Shown piece by piece: positions 55,948 through 64,000 of a stretch of DNA of 64,000 nt. Under the pieces are notes generated by a model. That model was not told the DNA's origin. It did no database searches and was given only the letters and a program-made list of their open reading frames with translations. The position numbers and the translations under genes are program-made. The DNA lies in assembly GCF_030052995.1 (NCBI RefSeq), contig NZ_JASJPW010000001.1, forward strand, positions 1 through 64,000, in the 5' to 3' direction. This DNA is from Gemmobacter sp. 24YEA27. Lineage in GTDB: Bacteria; Pseudomonadota; Alphaproteobacteria; Rhodobacterales; Rhodobacteraceae. Position 1 is the stretch's first letter, and each line of letters begins with the position of its first letter.

Positions 55948-56142
55948 CTATCTCGAAGCCAGATTGCGATACCGGGCCGCCAGCCTCGCACCGGGCAAGA
56001 CCTCGGGAGCCAGGGCCTGCCCCTGCCCTCTCACTCCTGAAAGCCTGTTCGGCCACAGCCGGCCGGCAGAGGGGCGCGGCACCCCGGCACCTGGGGACTT
56101 CGGATCGGTGCGACCACCGGGGGAATCGAAGAGATCGGTCAT
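55948..56142 (-). pseudogene. Remnant of a second rarA N-terminus
   Basis: MTDLFDSPGGRTDPKSPGAG followed by RPSAGRLWPNRLSGVRGQGQALAPEVLPGARLAARYRNLAS then stop. It matches the start of alphaproteobacterial RarA (M-DLFDS... PRPLA-RLRP-LSEV-GQ-Q-L-PEG-L-ML-ARRLAS) closely in order, but no Walker motif follows. It ends 23 bases before the intact gene. Assignment from memory of the family. Confidence 0.6.
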
Positions 56143-56210
56143 GCGCGCAGCTTCGCATGAAGCGATCAGCGCCGGAAGCTCCGAGGTAAAGGCATAGCGC
56201 CCGAACGGAT

Positions 56211-56244
56211 AAGGCCCGCCCCTGACGATCAGAGGCGGGCCCTT
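56211..56244 (-). terminator. Terminator after rplQ
   Basis: AAGGCCCGCC (56211-56220) pairs with GGCGGGCCCTT (56234-56244) with one bulged base around CCTGACGATCAGA. It lies 44 bases past the rplQ stop and ends the alpha operon. Confidence 0.8.
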
Positions 56245-56287
56245 TATTCATCCCGATCCCAGACAGGCGGGGATCAGTCGCGCGAGA

Positions 56288-56698
56288 TCACTCTTCAGCG
56301 GCTTCCAGACGGGCGCGGTCAGCGGCGCCTTTGGCCGAAGTGTCACGGTCAACGAATTCGATGATCGCCATCGGAGCCATGTCGCCATAACGGAAACCGG
56401 CTTTCAGGACGCGCACATAGCCGCCCTGACGATCTTTGTAGCGCGGGCCGAGAATCGCGAACAGCTTCTCGACGTCTTTGTCTTCTTTCAGCTGGGCGGC
56501 AGCCTGACGACGGGCGTGCAGGTCGCCACGCTTTGCCAGCGTGATCAGCTTCTCGATGATCGGACGCAGTTCCTTCGCCTTCGGAAGGGTGGTCTTGATC
56601 TGCTCATGCTCGATCAGCGAGCCGGACATATTCGAGAAAAGCGCCTTGCGGTGCTCATGGGTGCGGTTGAGGCGACGATAGCCGCGGGCGTGACGCAT
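56288..56698 (-). CDS. rplQ: 50S ribosomal protein L17
   Basis: 136 residues: [20 protein letters not shown], then [19 protein letters not shown] and [20 protein letters not shown]. Last gene of the rpsM-rpsK-rpoA-rplQ group, with a terminator behind it. Confidence 0.97.
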   Translation of the reverse strand: MRHARGYRRLNRTHEHRKALFSNMSGSLIEHEQIKTTLPKAKELRPIIEKLITLAKRGDLHARRQAAAQLKEDKDVEKLFAILGPRYKDRQGGYVRVLKAGFRYGDMAPMAIIEFVDRDTSAKGAADRARLEAAEE

Positions 56699-56865
56699 GG
56701 GTCTCTCCTATAGCGTTTTTTACTTTGTGTTGCCGGTCTGCGTTGGACCGGCGTCGTTGGGGCGGGATTGCCCGGATCGTCTCACCACCCTCAAACACAG
56801 GTCGGGCGGCGGGGGGTCCGGGGGCCTTAGCCCCCCGGCCTTGTTCAGTCAACCGGTGATGCGGC

Positions 56866-57882
56866 TCAGAACTGATCCTCAAACCGCTTGGCCAGATCTT
56901 CGATATTTTCCGGCGGCCAGTCTTCGACTTCCATCCCGAGATGCAGACCCATGCCCGAAAGCACTTCCTTGATCTCGTTCAGCGATTTGCGGCCGAAGTT
57001 CGGGGTGCGCAGCATCTCGGCTTCGGTCTTCTGGATCAGATCGCCGATATAGACGATATTGTCGTTCTTCAGGCAGTTTGCCGAACGGACCGACAGTTCC
57101 AGCTCGTCGACTTTCTTCAGCAGCAGCGGGTTGAATTCGAGGCCCGAATCCACTTCGCCACCACGTGCCGCTTCCGGCTCGTCGAAGTTCACGAACACCG
57201 CCAGCTGGTCTTGCAGGATGCGCGCAGCATAGGCCACAGCGTCATCCGGCGTCAGCGAGCCGTCGGTTTCGATCTTCATCGTCAGCTTGTCATAGTCCAG
57301 CACCTGACCCTCACGGGTCGGCTGCACTTCGTAGGACACGCGCTTGACCGGCGAATAGATCGCATCGATCGGAATCAGGCCGATCGGCGCATCTTCCGGG
57401 CGGTTCTTATCGGCAGAGACATAGCCCTTACCGGTGCTCACGGTCAGCTCCATGAACACGTCCGCCCCGTCGTCGAGGTGGCAGATCACGTGATCCTTGT
57501 TCAGCACTTCGATGCCGTTGGTCTCGGAAATCGCGCTCGCGGTGACAACACCGGGGCCACGGGCCGAGATCGAAAGACGCTTCGGCCCTTCGACATCCAT
57601 CTTCAGCGAAACGCCTTTGAGGTTCAGAACGATATCGGTGACATCCTCGCGGACGCCCGGCACCGAGGAGAACTCGTGCAGGACATTGTCGATCTGGACG
57701 CTGGTAATCGCGGCGCCCTGCAGCGACGACAGCAGAACGCGACGCAGCGCATTGCCGAGAGTGAGGCCGAAGCCCCGCTCCAGCGGCTCTGCGATGACCG
57801 TGGCAACGCGGCCTGCGTCACTCCCCGGTTTCACGACCAGCTGGGTCGGTTTGATCAGTTCCTGCCAGTTCTTGTGGATCAT
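56866..57882 (-). CDS. rpoA: RNA polymerase alpha subunit
   Basis: 338 residues. N-terminal dimerisation domain ([44 protein letters not shown]) and C-terminal domain ([40 protein letters not shown]) which contacts UP elements and activators. Length is normal for the alphaproteobacterial subunit. Confidence 0.98.
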   Translation of the reverse strand: MIHKNWQELIKPTQLVVKPGSDAGRVATVIAEPLERGFGLTLGNALRRVLLSSLQGAAITSVQIDNVLHEFSSVPGVREDVTDIVLNLKGVSLKMDVEGPKRLSISARGPGVVTASAISETNGIEVLNKDHVICHLDDGADVFMELTVSTGKGYVSADKNRPEDAPIGLIPIDAIYSPVKRVSYEVQPTREGQVLDYDKLTMKIETDGSLTPDDAVAYAARILQDQLAVFVNFDEPEAARGGEVDSGLEFNPLLLKKVDELELSVRSANCLKNDNIVYIGDLIQKTEAEMLRTPNFGRKSLNEIKEVLSGMGLHLGMEVEDWPPENIEDLAKRFEDQF

Positions 57883-58026
57883 GCTTATGCCTCCATACCT
57901 GCCATCGCTTCCATGTTCCGGGTGAAGCGCGGCGCCCGAGGGTCTTTAACGAAGTCTGAGAACCAGACCGTCAAACAGGAACACCCGGGCCATGCACCAG
58001 CACGGCCCGGGCCTGATCTTGAAAGA

Positions 58027-58425
58027 TCAGACGCGGCGACGCTTCGGCGGGCGGCAACCATTATGCGCCAGCGGGGTCACGTCGCGGATCGAAGTGATGG
58101 TCAGACCAATGGCCGACAGCGCGCGGAGCGCCGATTCACGACCCGAACCCGGGCCCTGAACTTCAACTTCCAGCGTTTTCACGCCATGTTCCTGCGCCTT
58201 GCGGCCGGCGTCTTCAGCAGCCATCTGGGCAGCGTAAGGCGTCGATTTGCGCGACCCCTTGAAGCCCATGGTCCCGGCCGACGACCAGGAAATGGCATTG
58301 CCCTGAACGTCCGAGATCAGGATTTTGGTATTGTTGAACGACGAGTTCACATGAGCAACGCCTGCGGCGATGTTCTTGCGCTCTTTACGCTTGCCACCAC
58401 GGGCGGCTTTCGGATCACGTGCCAT
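58027..58425 (-). CDS. rpsK: 30S ribosomal protein S11
   Basis: 132 residues with the family core [41 protein letters not shown] and the C-terminal [12 protein letters not shown]. Co-directional with rpsM, 15 bases apart. Confidence 0.98.
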   Translation of the reverse strand: MARDPKAARGGKRKERKNIAAGVAHVNSSFNNTKILISDVQGNAISWSSAGTMGFKGSRKSTPYAAQMAAEDAGRKAQEHGVKTLEVEVQGPGSGRESALRALSAIGLTITSIRDVTPLAHNGCRPPKRRRV

Positions 58426-58440
58426 GTGTCAGGCCTCCCC

Positions 58441-58809
<369 letters not shown>

Positions 58810-58988
58810 GCGTGATTTCCTTTCGTTGCGGTTCCGTAGCTCCAGAACCTTTTTTCACAACCGGCCAGCAAAACTGTTCCGGCCGATTCGATCTTCCCCA
58901 AATGGGAAACCCCGGAGCGGTGATTCCACCCCGGGACGCTGTGCAATATGGTCAAATGCCCTGCGGGTCAAGGCCCCGCGCCGGATTT

Positions 58989-59575
58989 TCATGCCTTGTC
59001 AAGAACTTTCGCGATATCGGCGGCAACGCTCTCCATCGCAGCCATGCCATCAACCTGGGTCAGACCGCCCTTGGCATAGTAATACCCGAGCAGCGGCGCC
59101 GTCTGCTTGTAATATTCCCGCAGACGTTTGGCGAAGACTTCGGGATTGTCATCCGGGCGCACAGCCTCGCCCGCAGACGCAGCCTCATCGGCACGTTTCA
59201 CGATACGTCCCACCAGAGCCTCATCATCCACCACCAGCTCGATCACCGCATCAAGCTTTGTGCCCTTGGCCGCGAGCAAGGCGCCCAGGGCATCGGCCTG
59301 GGCCAGGGTGCGCGGAAAGCCATCAAAGATGAAACCACCGGCCGCGCCACGATCCAGCTGTTCGGCGATCAGGCCGATCACGATCTCATCGGTCACCAGT
59401 TGCCCGGCATCCATGATCGCAGCAACCTTCTTCCCCATTTCGGTGCCCGAGCTTTTGGCGGCGCGAAGCATGTCGCCGGTCGAAAGCTGAACCATGCCGC
59501 GCCCGGTTTCGAGCCGCTTGGCCTGGGTGCCTTTGCCGGCCCCGGGGGGCCAAGCAGGATGATATTCTTCGCCAA
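58989..59575 (-). CDS. adk: Adenylate kinase, apparent 1-base frameshift
   Basis: ATP plus AMP to two ADP; essential. The major part ([20 protein letters not shown] onwards) is in one frame. The start TTG 59575 ([12 protein letters not shown], with AAGGAC upstream) is in another, where the translation turns to [10 protein letters not shown]. Adding one C to the 4-C run at 59540-59543 restores [20 protein letters not shown] and a protein of about 195 residues, the normal short-lid form. The P-loop is destroyed as written, which a living cell could not tolerate, so this is most likely a sequence error. Confidence 0.9.
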
Positions 59576-59637
59576 AGCGTTGTCCTTTCCCTCAGGCCTG
59601 CACACCTTCGCGTGCAGGCTCTCCCTTAACCTCGGGC

Positions 59638-60996
59638 TTAGCGGCGGGCCGGCGCGCGCGGGCCCGTCTTGCGCTTGCCGCGCAGCTGCGACTTTTCGAT
59701 CAGGCTCTCATACTGATGTGCCAGCAGATGCGACTGAACCTGGTTGATCGTGTCCATCGTCACCGACACCACGATCAGAACCGACGTGCCGCCAAAGTAG
59801 AAAGGCAGACCGATATTGGCGATCAGGAATTCCGGCAGCAGACAGACGGCAGCCAGATAGGCCGAACCCAGAACAAGCACACGATTGGTCACATAGGTGA
59901 GGTAATCTTCGGTCTTCTTGCCAGGGCGGATGCCCGGGATAAAGCCGTTCTGCGTCTTCAGGTTCTCGGCCACTTCATCAACTTTGAAGCTGACATTATG
60001 GGTGTAGAAATAGCTGAAGAACACGATCAGCAGACCCAGAGCCAGGGCGTGCAGCGGCGTGCCGTAGCCCAGATACAGCGCAATCCAGCTGATCACCGGG
60101 TTCGTTGTATTGCCCGAGAAGGTGCCGATGGTGGTCGGCAGCAGAAGGATCGACGAGGCGAAGATCGCCGGGATAACGCCGGCCGGGTTCACCTTGATCG
60201 GCAGATGCGACGAGCCGCCGTCATAGACCTTCATCCCCACCTGGCGGCGCGGATACTGGATATGGATCTTGCGCAAAGCGCGTTCCATGAACACGACGAA
60301 GGCGATGACGATGATCACCATCACGATCACGCCAAGGATCACCGGCGTCGAGATCGCGCCCGAACGGCCCTGTGCGAGGAAGTTCATCAGCGCGGCCGGG
60401 ATCTCGGCGACGATACCGACGAAGATGATCAGCGAGATACCATTGCCGATGCCGCGGGCGGTGATCTGCTCGCCCAGCCACATCAGGAACATGGTCCCGC
60501 CGACCAGGGTGATCACCACACCTGCGATGAAATACCAGCCCGGATTATGTGCCAGATCACCAGCCTGCAGCGAGGCGGCGATGCCGTAAGCCTGGAAGAC
60601 CGCCAGCAGCACGGTGCCGTAGCGGGTATACTGGTTCAGCTTCTTGCGACCCAGTTCGCCCTCTTTCTTGAGGTTCTTCCATGGCTCATACATCGTGCCC
60701 AGCAGCTGGACGATGATCGAGGCCGAAATATAGGGCATGATGCCAAGGGCGAAGATGCCCATCCGGCTCATAGCGCCCCCGGTAAACAGGTTCAGCATCC
60801 CGCCGATCCCCTGCCCCACCTCGGCCCAGGTGCGCCGCAAAGCCTCACCCTCGATGCCAGGCACCGGGATATAGGTGCCAAGCCGATAGATGATCAGCAG
60901 GCCGATGGTAAAGAAGATGCGTTGGCGAAGATCGGTCGCCTTGGCCAAAGCCCCCCAGGAGAGGTTGGCGGCCATTTGCTCTGCGGCAGATGCCAT
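59638..60996 (-). CDS. secY: Protein translocase subunit SecY
   Basis: 452 residues with ten membrane segments of the Sec channel. Conserved parts: RIFFTIGLLIIYRLGTYIPVPG, FALGIMPYISASIIVQLLG, and the cytosolic loop INPAGVIPAIFASSILLLP. Lies between rplO and adk as in typical spc operons. Confidence 0.97.
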   Translation of the reverse strand: MASAAEQMAANLSWGALAKATDLRQRIFFTIGLLIIYRLGTYIPVPGIEGEALRRTWAEVGQGIGGMLNLFTGGAMSRMGIFALGIMPYISASIIVQLLGTMYEPWKNLKKEGELGRKKLNQYTRYGTVLLAVFQAYGIAASLQAGDLAHNPGWYFIAGVVITLVGGTMFLMWLGEQITARGIGNGISLIIFVGIVAEIPAALMNFLAQGRSGAISTPVILGVIVMVIIVIAFVVFMERALRKIHIQYPRRQVGMKVYDGGSSHLPIKVNPAGVIPAIFASSILLLPTTIGTFSGNTTNPVISWIALYLGYGTPLHALALGLLIVFFSYFYTHNVSFKVDEVAENLKTQNGFIPGIRPGKKTEDYLTYVTNRVLVLGSAYLAAVCLLPEFLIANIGLPFYFGGTSVLIVVSVTMDTINQVQSHLLAHQYESLIEKSQLRGKRKTGPRAPARR

Positions 60997-61111
60997 TTCC
61001 GGTCTCTTTCATGGACAGCGCCGCCGGACCGTTTTATCCGGGTCCGGCGGCGCAGGAAAACGTGAGTGAGATGTAAGCGACGATGACGCCGCTCACAACC
61101 GCTTTGTTGGC

Positions 61112-61585
61112 TTATTCAGCCGCAGCGTCAGCCTTCACGGTGATCGAGCCGCCAGCGGCCTTGATGGCCTCGACAGCAGCGGCCGAAGCGCCGGTCACGT
61201 TCAGTTTGACAGCCGATTTGATCTCGCCCTTGTTCAGGATGCGGATACCGTCGCGCTTGTTGGTGGTCAGGCCAGCTGCAACCAGCGCGTCCTCGTTGAT
61301 CTCGGCTTTGATGTCGAGCTTGCCCATATCGATGAATTTCTCGATCAGGCCCAGGTTGACGACTGCGTATTCCTTACGGTTCGGCTTCGAGAAGCCGCGC
61401 TTGGGCAGGCGGCGATAGAGCGGCATCTGGCCACCCTCGTAACCACCAATAGCCACACCCGAACGGGATTTCTGGCCTTTGATACCGCGCCCTGCGGTTT
61501 TACCTTTGCCCGAACCCGGGCCGCGTGCCACGCGCTTTTTCTTACGGGCGGCGCCGGCGTTGTCGTGAAGTTCATTCAGTTTCAT
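61112..61585 (-). CDS. rplO: 50S ribosomal protein L15
   Basis: 157 residues from ATG 61585 ([20 protein letters not shown]). Core [40 protein letters not shown]. The frame extends 125 codons upstream across the gap toward the TonB-type gene, but without support. Confidence 0.97.
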   Translation of the reverse strand: MKLNELHDNAGAARKKKRVARGPGSGKGKTAGRGIKGQKSRSGVAIGGYEGGQMPLYRRLPKRGFSKPNRKEYAVVNLGLIEKFIDMGKLDIKAEINEDALVAAGLTTNKRDGIRILNKGEIKSAVKLNVTGASAAAVEAIKAAGGSITVKADAAAE

Positions 61586-61808
61586 GTCGCATACTCCTGG
61601 CCGGAACGACCCCGCCTGCGACGGATGGGGCCAACACGGCATTTCTTGGTTGTGAGTCGCAGCCCGCTGGGCCACGCTGGCGCCTATAGACCACCACCCA
61701 GCCCCTGGCAAGCCCGGCGTCACCGCTGGCGCCTGACCCCTGAGCGCGGCACGGTCGGACATCACCCCTGGCCGGGGCACGAACCCGGCCATTTGCTCAG
61801 GATCCGCT

Positions 61809-62300
61809 ATGACCGCCTCTCCTTCCGCTGCCCGCCTTACTGCCCTTGTCGCAGCCCTCAGCCTGTCACTCTCGCCGCTTGCAGCTGTTGCGCAAGAGCC
61901 GGCTGCGCCCGGCGGGGCAGCCCTGCCCGAAGCCGTGAGCGCAGCCGAGGCCCCCGCCACAACCGAAGATTATGTCGCCGCAGTGATCGCACGGATCAAC
62001 AGTGTCAGGCTGAACACCGCGACGCTGAGAGATGCAGGCATAACCGGTGACTTCACGACACGCGTCGCCTTTACCACCGGCGCCGATGGCCGCCTCGTCT
62101 CCAGCGCGGTCTCGGAAAGCTCGGGTCAACCACTGTTCGACAATATCGCCATGGCCCAGATCCGGTCCGCCGAGCCCTTCCCGCTATTCGCGCCGGATAT
62201 GGGCGATGCGGATCGCAGCTTCTCGATCCTCGTCACCAGCAATATCCCCGCCCTGCCGGAATCCCCCGCCGAAGAGGACGCAGAACCGCCGGCAGAGTGA
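61809..62300 (+). CDS. Exported protein with TonB C-terminal-type domain
   Basis: 163 residues. Signal peptide [30 protein letters not shown] and a C-terminal domain [20 protein letters not shown], then [20 protein letters not shown], which is the TonB_C pattern (V.F.....G.......SSG...D..A...I..A.PFP). No TonB membrane anchor after the signal, so perhaps a free periplasmic protein. Acidic tail EEDAEPPAE. It is the only plus-strand gene inside the ribosomal block. Confidence 0.75.
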   Translation: MTASPSAARLTALVAALSLSLSPLAAVAQEPAAPGGAALPEAVSAAEAPATTEDYVAAVIARINSVRLNTATLRDAGITGDFTTRVAFTTGADGRLVSSAVSESSGQPLFDNIAMAQIRSAEPFPLFAPDMGDADRSFSILVTSNIPALPESPAEEDAEPPAE

Positions 62301-62301
62301 C

Positions 62302-63282
62302 TCAGAGGCTGGCCAGCCAGTCACACCAGACCGAGGGCGCGCTGCGGCTCAGGGCGATGTCGCGGGCGCGCTCCGCCATGTCCCGGATTTCGCCGCCGCC
62401 TGCCGCAAGGCGTTCCATCGCGGCGGCCAGCGCCTCCGGGCTTGCGGGCGGCAGCAAAAGAGCGGTGGCCGCGTCGACATAATCCCGAACCCCGAGCGAA
62501 TCGGTGATCGCCAGCGGCACGCCCAGCATCTGGGCGCCAACCAGCGTGATATGGCCATTGGGCGTGCGGCCCTGGCGCAGTGGCAGCAGCATCCCGGCTG
62601 CCTCGCTGACCAGCCCCCAGGCCTCTGCCGCCGGCAGATTGGTAAAGGCCTTCACATTGGGCGGCAGTTGCAGCCCGGCAAGGTTATAGGGCCGCGCGAT
62701 CACCACCAGCCGCAGATCGGGACGCAGCCGGGCGGCCTGCAACAGTGTCGGGTAGTCGCGCCCCTCACCGCCAAGCGCGACCAGCCAGGGCTGATCGAAG
62801 GGCGCCGCCACCGGCCCTGGTCGTGGCGCCTCCATCGCCCAGGGCAGGAAGGTGAATCGCTCGGGCGGCAGGCCAAAATGGCGCGCATAGAGGTCGCGCT
62901 CAAAATTCGAGAAGATGACGAATTCATCGACACGGGACAGGGCCGCGCGATAGGCGCGCAGTTTTTGCCCCTGCGGCAGATCGGTAAAATTGAAGGCAAA
63001 TGCGATATGCCTTATCGCTGCCCCGCTGCGTGATCCCGGCCCCGCCAGCATGGCCAGCCGCAACGTCGCGCCCGGCAAATGGCTGACCAGCACCGCGTCT
63101 GACCGCCCTCGCGCCGCCCTGACCGCGCGGCGCGCCGCAGCCCATGAATTCAGCCGGAGCCCCCAGGAGCGGCTTCCCGGGGCGATGACATGGCATTCCG
63201 AACTCAACCCCGGGGTCTGGCAGGACGGATCCGGAAAACGCCAGTCAGGCCCCATCAGTTCGGAAAAATTTACCAGATGCAC
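62302..63282 (-). CDS. Glycosyltransferase, GT4-like
   Basis: 326 residues. C-terminal half has the GT-B pattern: PWLVALGGEGRDYPTLLQAA, then NGHITLVGAQMLGVPLAITDS and AATALLLPPASPEALAAAME. N-terminal half is GT4-like (RHIAFAFNFTDLPQGQKL). Substrate unknown; likely cell envelope. Divided from rpmD by a strong terminator and from rplO by an opposite-strand gene, hence expressed separately from the ribosomal operon. Confidence 0.85.
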   Translation of the reverse strand: MHLVNFSELMGPDWRFPDPSCQTPGLSSECHVIAPGSRSWGLRLNSWAAARRAVRAARGRSDAVLVSHLPGATLRLAMLAGPGSRSGAAIRHIAFAFNFTDLPQGQKLRAYRAALSRVDEFVIFSNFERDLYARHFGLPPERFTFLPWAMEAPRPGPVAAPFDQPWLVALGGEGRDYPTLLQAARLRPDLRLVVIARPYNLAGLQLPPNVKAFTNLPAAEAWGLVSEAAGMLLPLRQGRTPNGHITLVGAQMLGVPLAITDSLGVRDYVDAATALLLPPASPEALAAAMERLAAGGGEIRDMAERARDIALSRSAPSVWCDWLASL

Positions 63283-63333
63283 GCGCGGCCCCTTCGTATT
63301 GCGGCGCCATCCTGGCGGCAGTGGCGCAAAAAG

Positions 63334-63367
63334 AAAACGCCCCGGTCGCGGGGACCGGGGCGTTTTC
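63334..63367. terminator. Terminator after rpmD
   Basis: GAAAACGCCCCGGTC (63333-63347) and GACCGGGGCGTTTTC (63353-63367) form a perfect stem around GCGGG. T runs flank both sides, so it can act in either direction. It lies 16 bases past the rpmD stop. Confidence 0.92.
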
Positions 63368-63383
63368 AGAAATCGTCAGAGGC

Positions 63384-63575
63384 TCAGCCGCGCTCTTCGA
63401 TGATCTTCACAAGATGCGGGATCTTGTTGACCATGCCGCGCACTGCCGGAGTATCTTCCAGCTCGCGGGTGCGGTTGATTTTGTTCAGGCCAAGACCGAT
63501 CAGGGTCTGGGTCTGGATCGCAGGGCGGCGGGCTGCCGAGGCGTATTGCTGGACGACGATGGTTTTCTTGGCCAT
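63384..63575 (-). CDS. rpmD: 50S ribosomal protein L30
   Basis: 63 residues: [38 protein letters not shown], and [19 protein letters not shown]. Follows rpsE by a few bases. Confidence 0.96.
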   Translation of the reverse strand: MAKKTIVVQQYASAARRPAIQTQTLIGLGLNKINRTRELEDTPAVRGMVNKIPHLVKIIEERG

Positions 63576-63580
63576 TTCGA

Positions 63581-64000
63581 TCAGCCTCCCACAGCTTCGG
63601 GAGCCGCTTCGGTTTCCGGCTTACGCAGGATCTCGGCGACTTTCTTGCCACGACGCGCAGCAACCGAACGCGGCGAGTTCTCTTTCGAGAGGCCTTCGAA
63701 GGTGGCGCGGATCATGTTGTAGGGGTTCTGCGAGCCGAGCGACTTCGCAACAACGTCCTGCACACCGAGCATCTCGAAGACAGCGCGCATCGGGCCGCCG
63801 GCGATGATACCGGTACCTGCAACAGCGGTCCGCATCACGACTTTACCAGCGCCGTGACGGCCCTCGATGTCGTGGTGCAGCGTGCGGGCGTCTTTCAGCT
63901 GCACACGGATCATCTGGCGCTTGGCCTGCTCGGTGGCTTTACGGACAGCCTCCGGCACTTCTTTCGCCTTGCCCTTGCCGAAACCAACGCGGCCGCGCTG
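63581..64000 (-). CDS. rpsE: 30S ribosomal protein S5, partial
   Basis: The C-terminal 139 residues or so: [20 protein letters not shown], then [40 protein letters not shown] and a Pro/Ala/Glu-rich tail. The N-terminus lies beyond the right edge of the window. Confidence 0.96.
   Translation of the reverse strand, partial: QRGRVGFGKGKAKEVPEAVRKATEQAKRQMIRVQLKDARTLHHDIEGRHGAGKVVMRTAVAGTGIIAGGPMRAVFEMLGVQDVVAKSLGSQNPYNMIRATFEGLSKENSPRSVAARRGKKVAEILRKPETEAAPEAVGG

Overview
The window is about 63% G+C chromosomal DNA from an alphaproteobacterium, most likely a member of Rhodobacterales (Rhodobacter/Paracoccus/Gemmobacter relatives). The evidence is a crotonyl-CoA carboxylase/reductase, phosphatidylcholine synthase, MipZ, an atpI-B-E-F'-F cluster with paired b and b' subunits, and the linked ffh-GNAT-chorismate mutase-rpsP-rimM-trmD-rplS-rpmE block. 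All calls rest on reading the sequence and recognising families; no search was run, and coordinates were counted by hand.

Layout. 1-9.5 kb: partial ccr, rlmB, tRNA-Tyr, tal, priA (apparently frameshifted), a DUF484 gene, xerC, pcs and a DMT transporter. 9.6-13.5 kb: ogt, an exported DUF1176-like protein, a LysR regulator, a DUF1127 gene, an orphan protein and an IS91-type integrase relic. 13.5-25.6 kb: ileS, a flavin monooxygenase, DUF2237, a truncated haemoglobin, trpB, cmk, a capsule-type protein, rpsA, ihfB, lapA and trpF. 25.7-31.5 kb: the F0 ATP synthase operon, an ArsR regulator, mipZ, rpmE and rplS. 31.9-38.7 kb: trmD, a membrane protein, rimM, rpsP, chorismate mutase, three tandem GNAT genes and ffh. 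38.9-42.1 kb: an aldo/keto reductase, a QueG-like Fe-S protein, a SixA-type phosphatase and argB. 42.3-48.2 kb: an accessory cluster with a TetR regulator and a convergent seven-gene operon (luciferase-like monooxygenase, 4-OT tautomerase, alpha/beta hydrolase, complete polar-amino-acid-type ABC transporter). 48.3-56 kb: engB, MOSC, yidC, an EAL protein, ttcA and rarA. 56.3-64 kb: the distal spc/alpha ribosomal block (rplQ, rpoA, rpsK, rpsM, adk, secY, rplO, rpmD, rpsE), interrupted between rplO and rpmD by a glycosyltransferase and a TonB-domain protein.

Most of the window is conserved housekeeping DNA. The best candidate for an undescribed system is the monooxygenase/tautomerase/hydrolase/ABC operon, which looks like uptake plus oxidative breakdown of a small, probably nitrogen-containing compound. 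Other points of interest are a probable replacement of rarA by a distant version with the old N-terminus left upstream, a family of extragenic palindromes (one supplies the stop codon of an arsR gene), a palindromic ArsR operator, and a structured rplS leader. Three genes (priA, adk and the ABC ATPase) each lack exactly one base in a G/C run. Adding one base restores a full-length protein in every case, so I suspect systematic homopolymer errors in the assembly.
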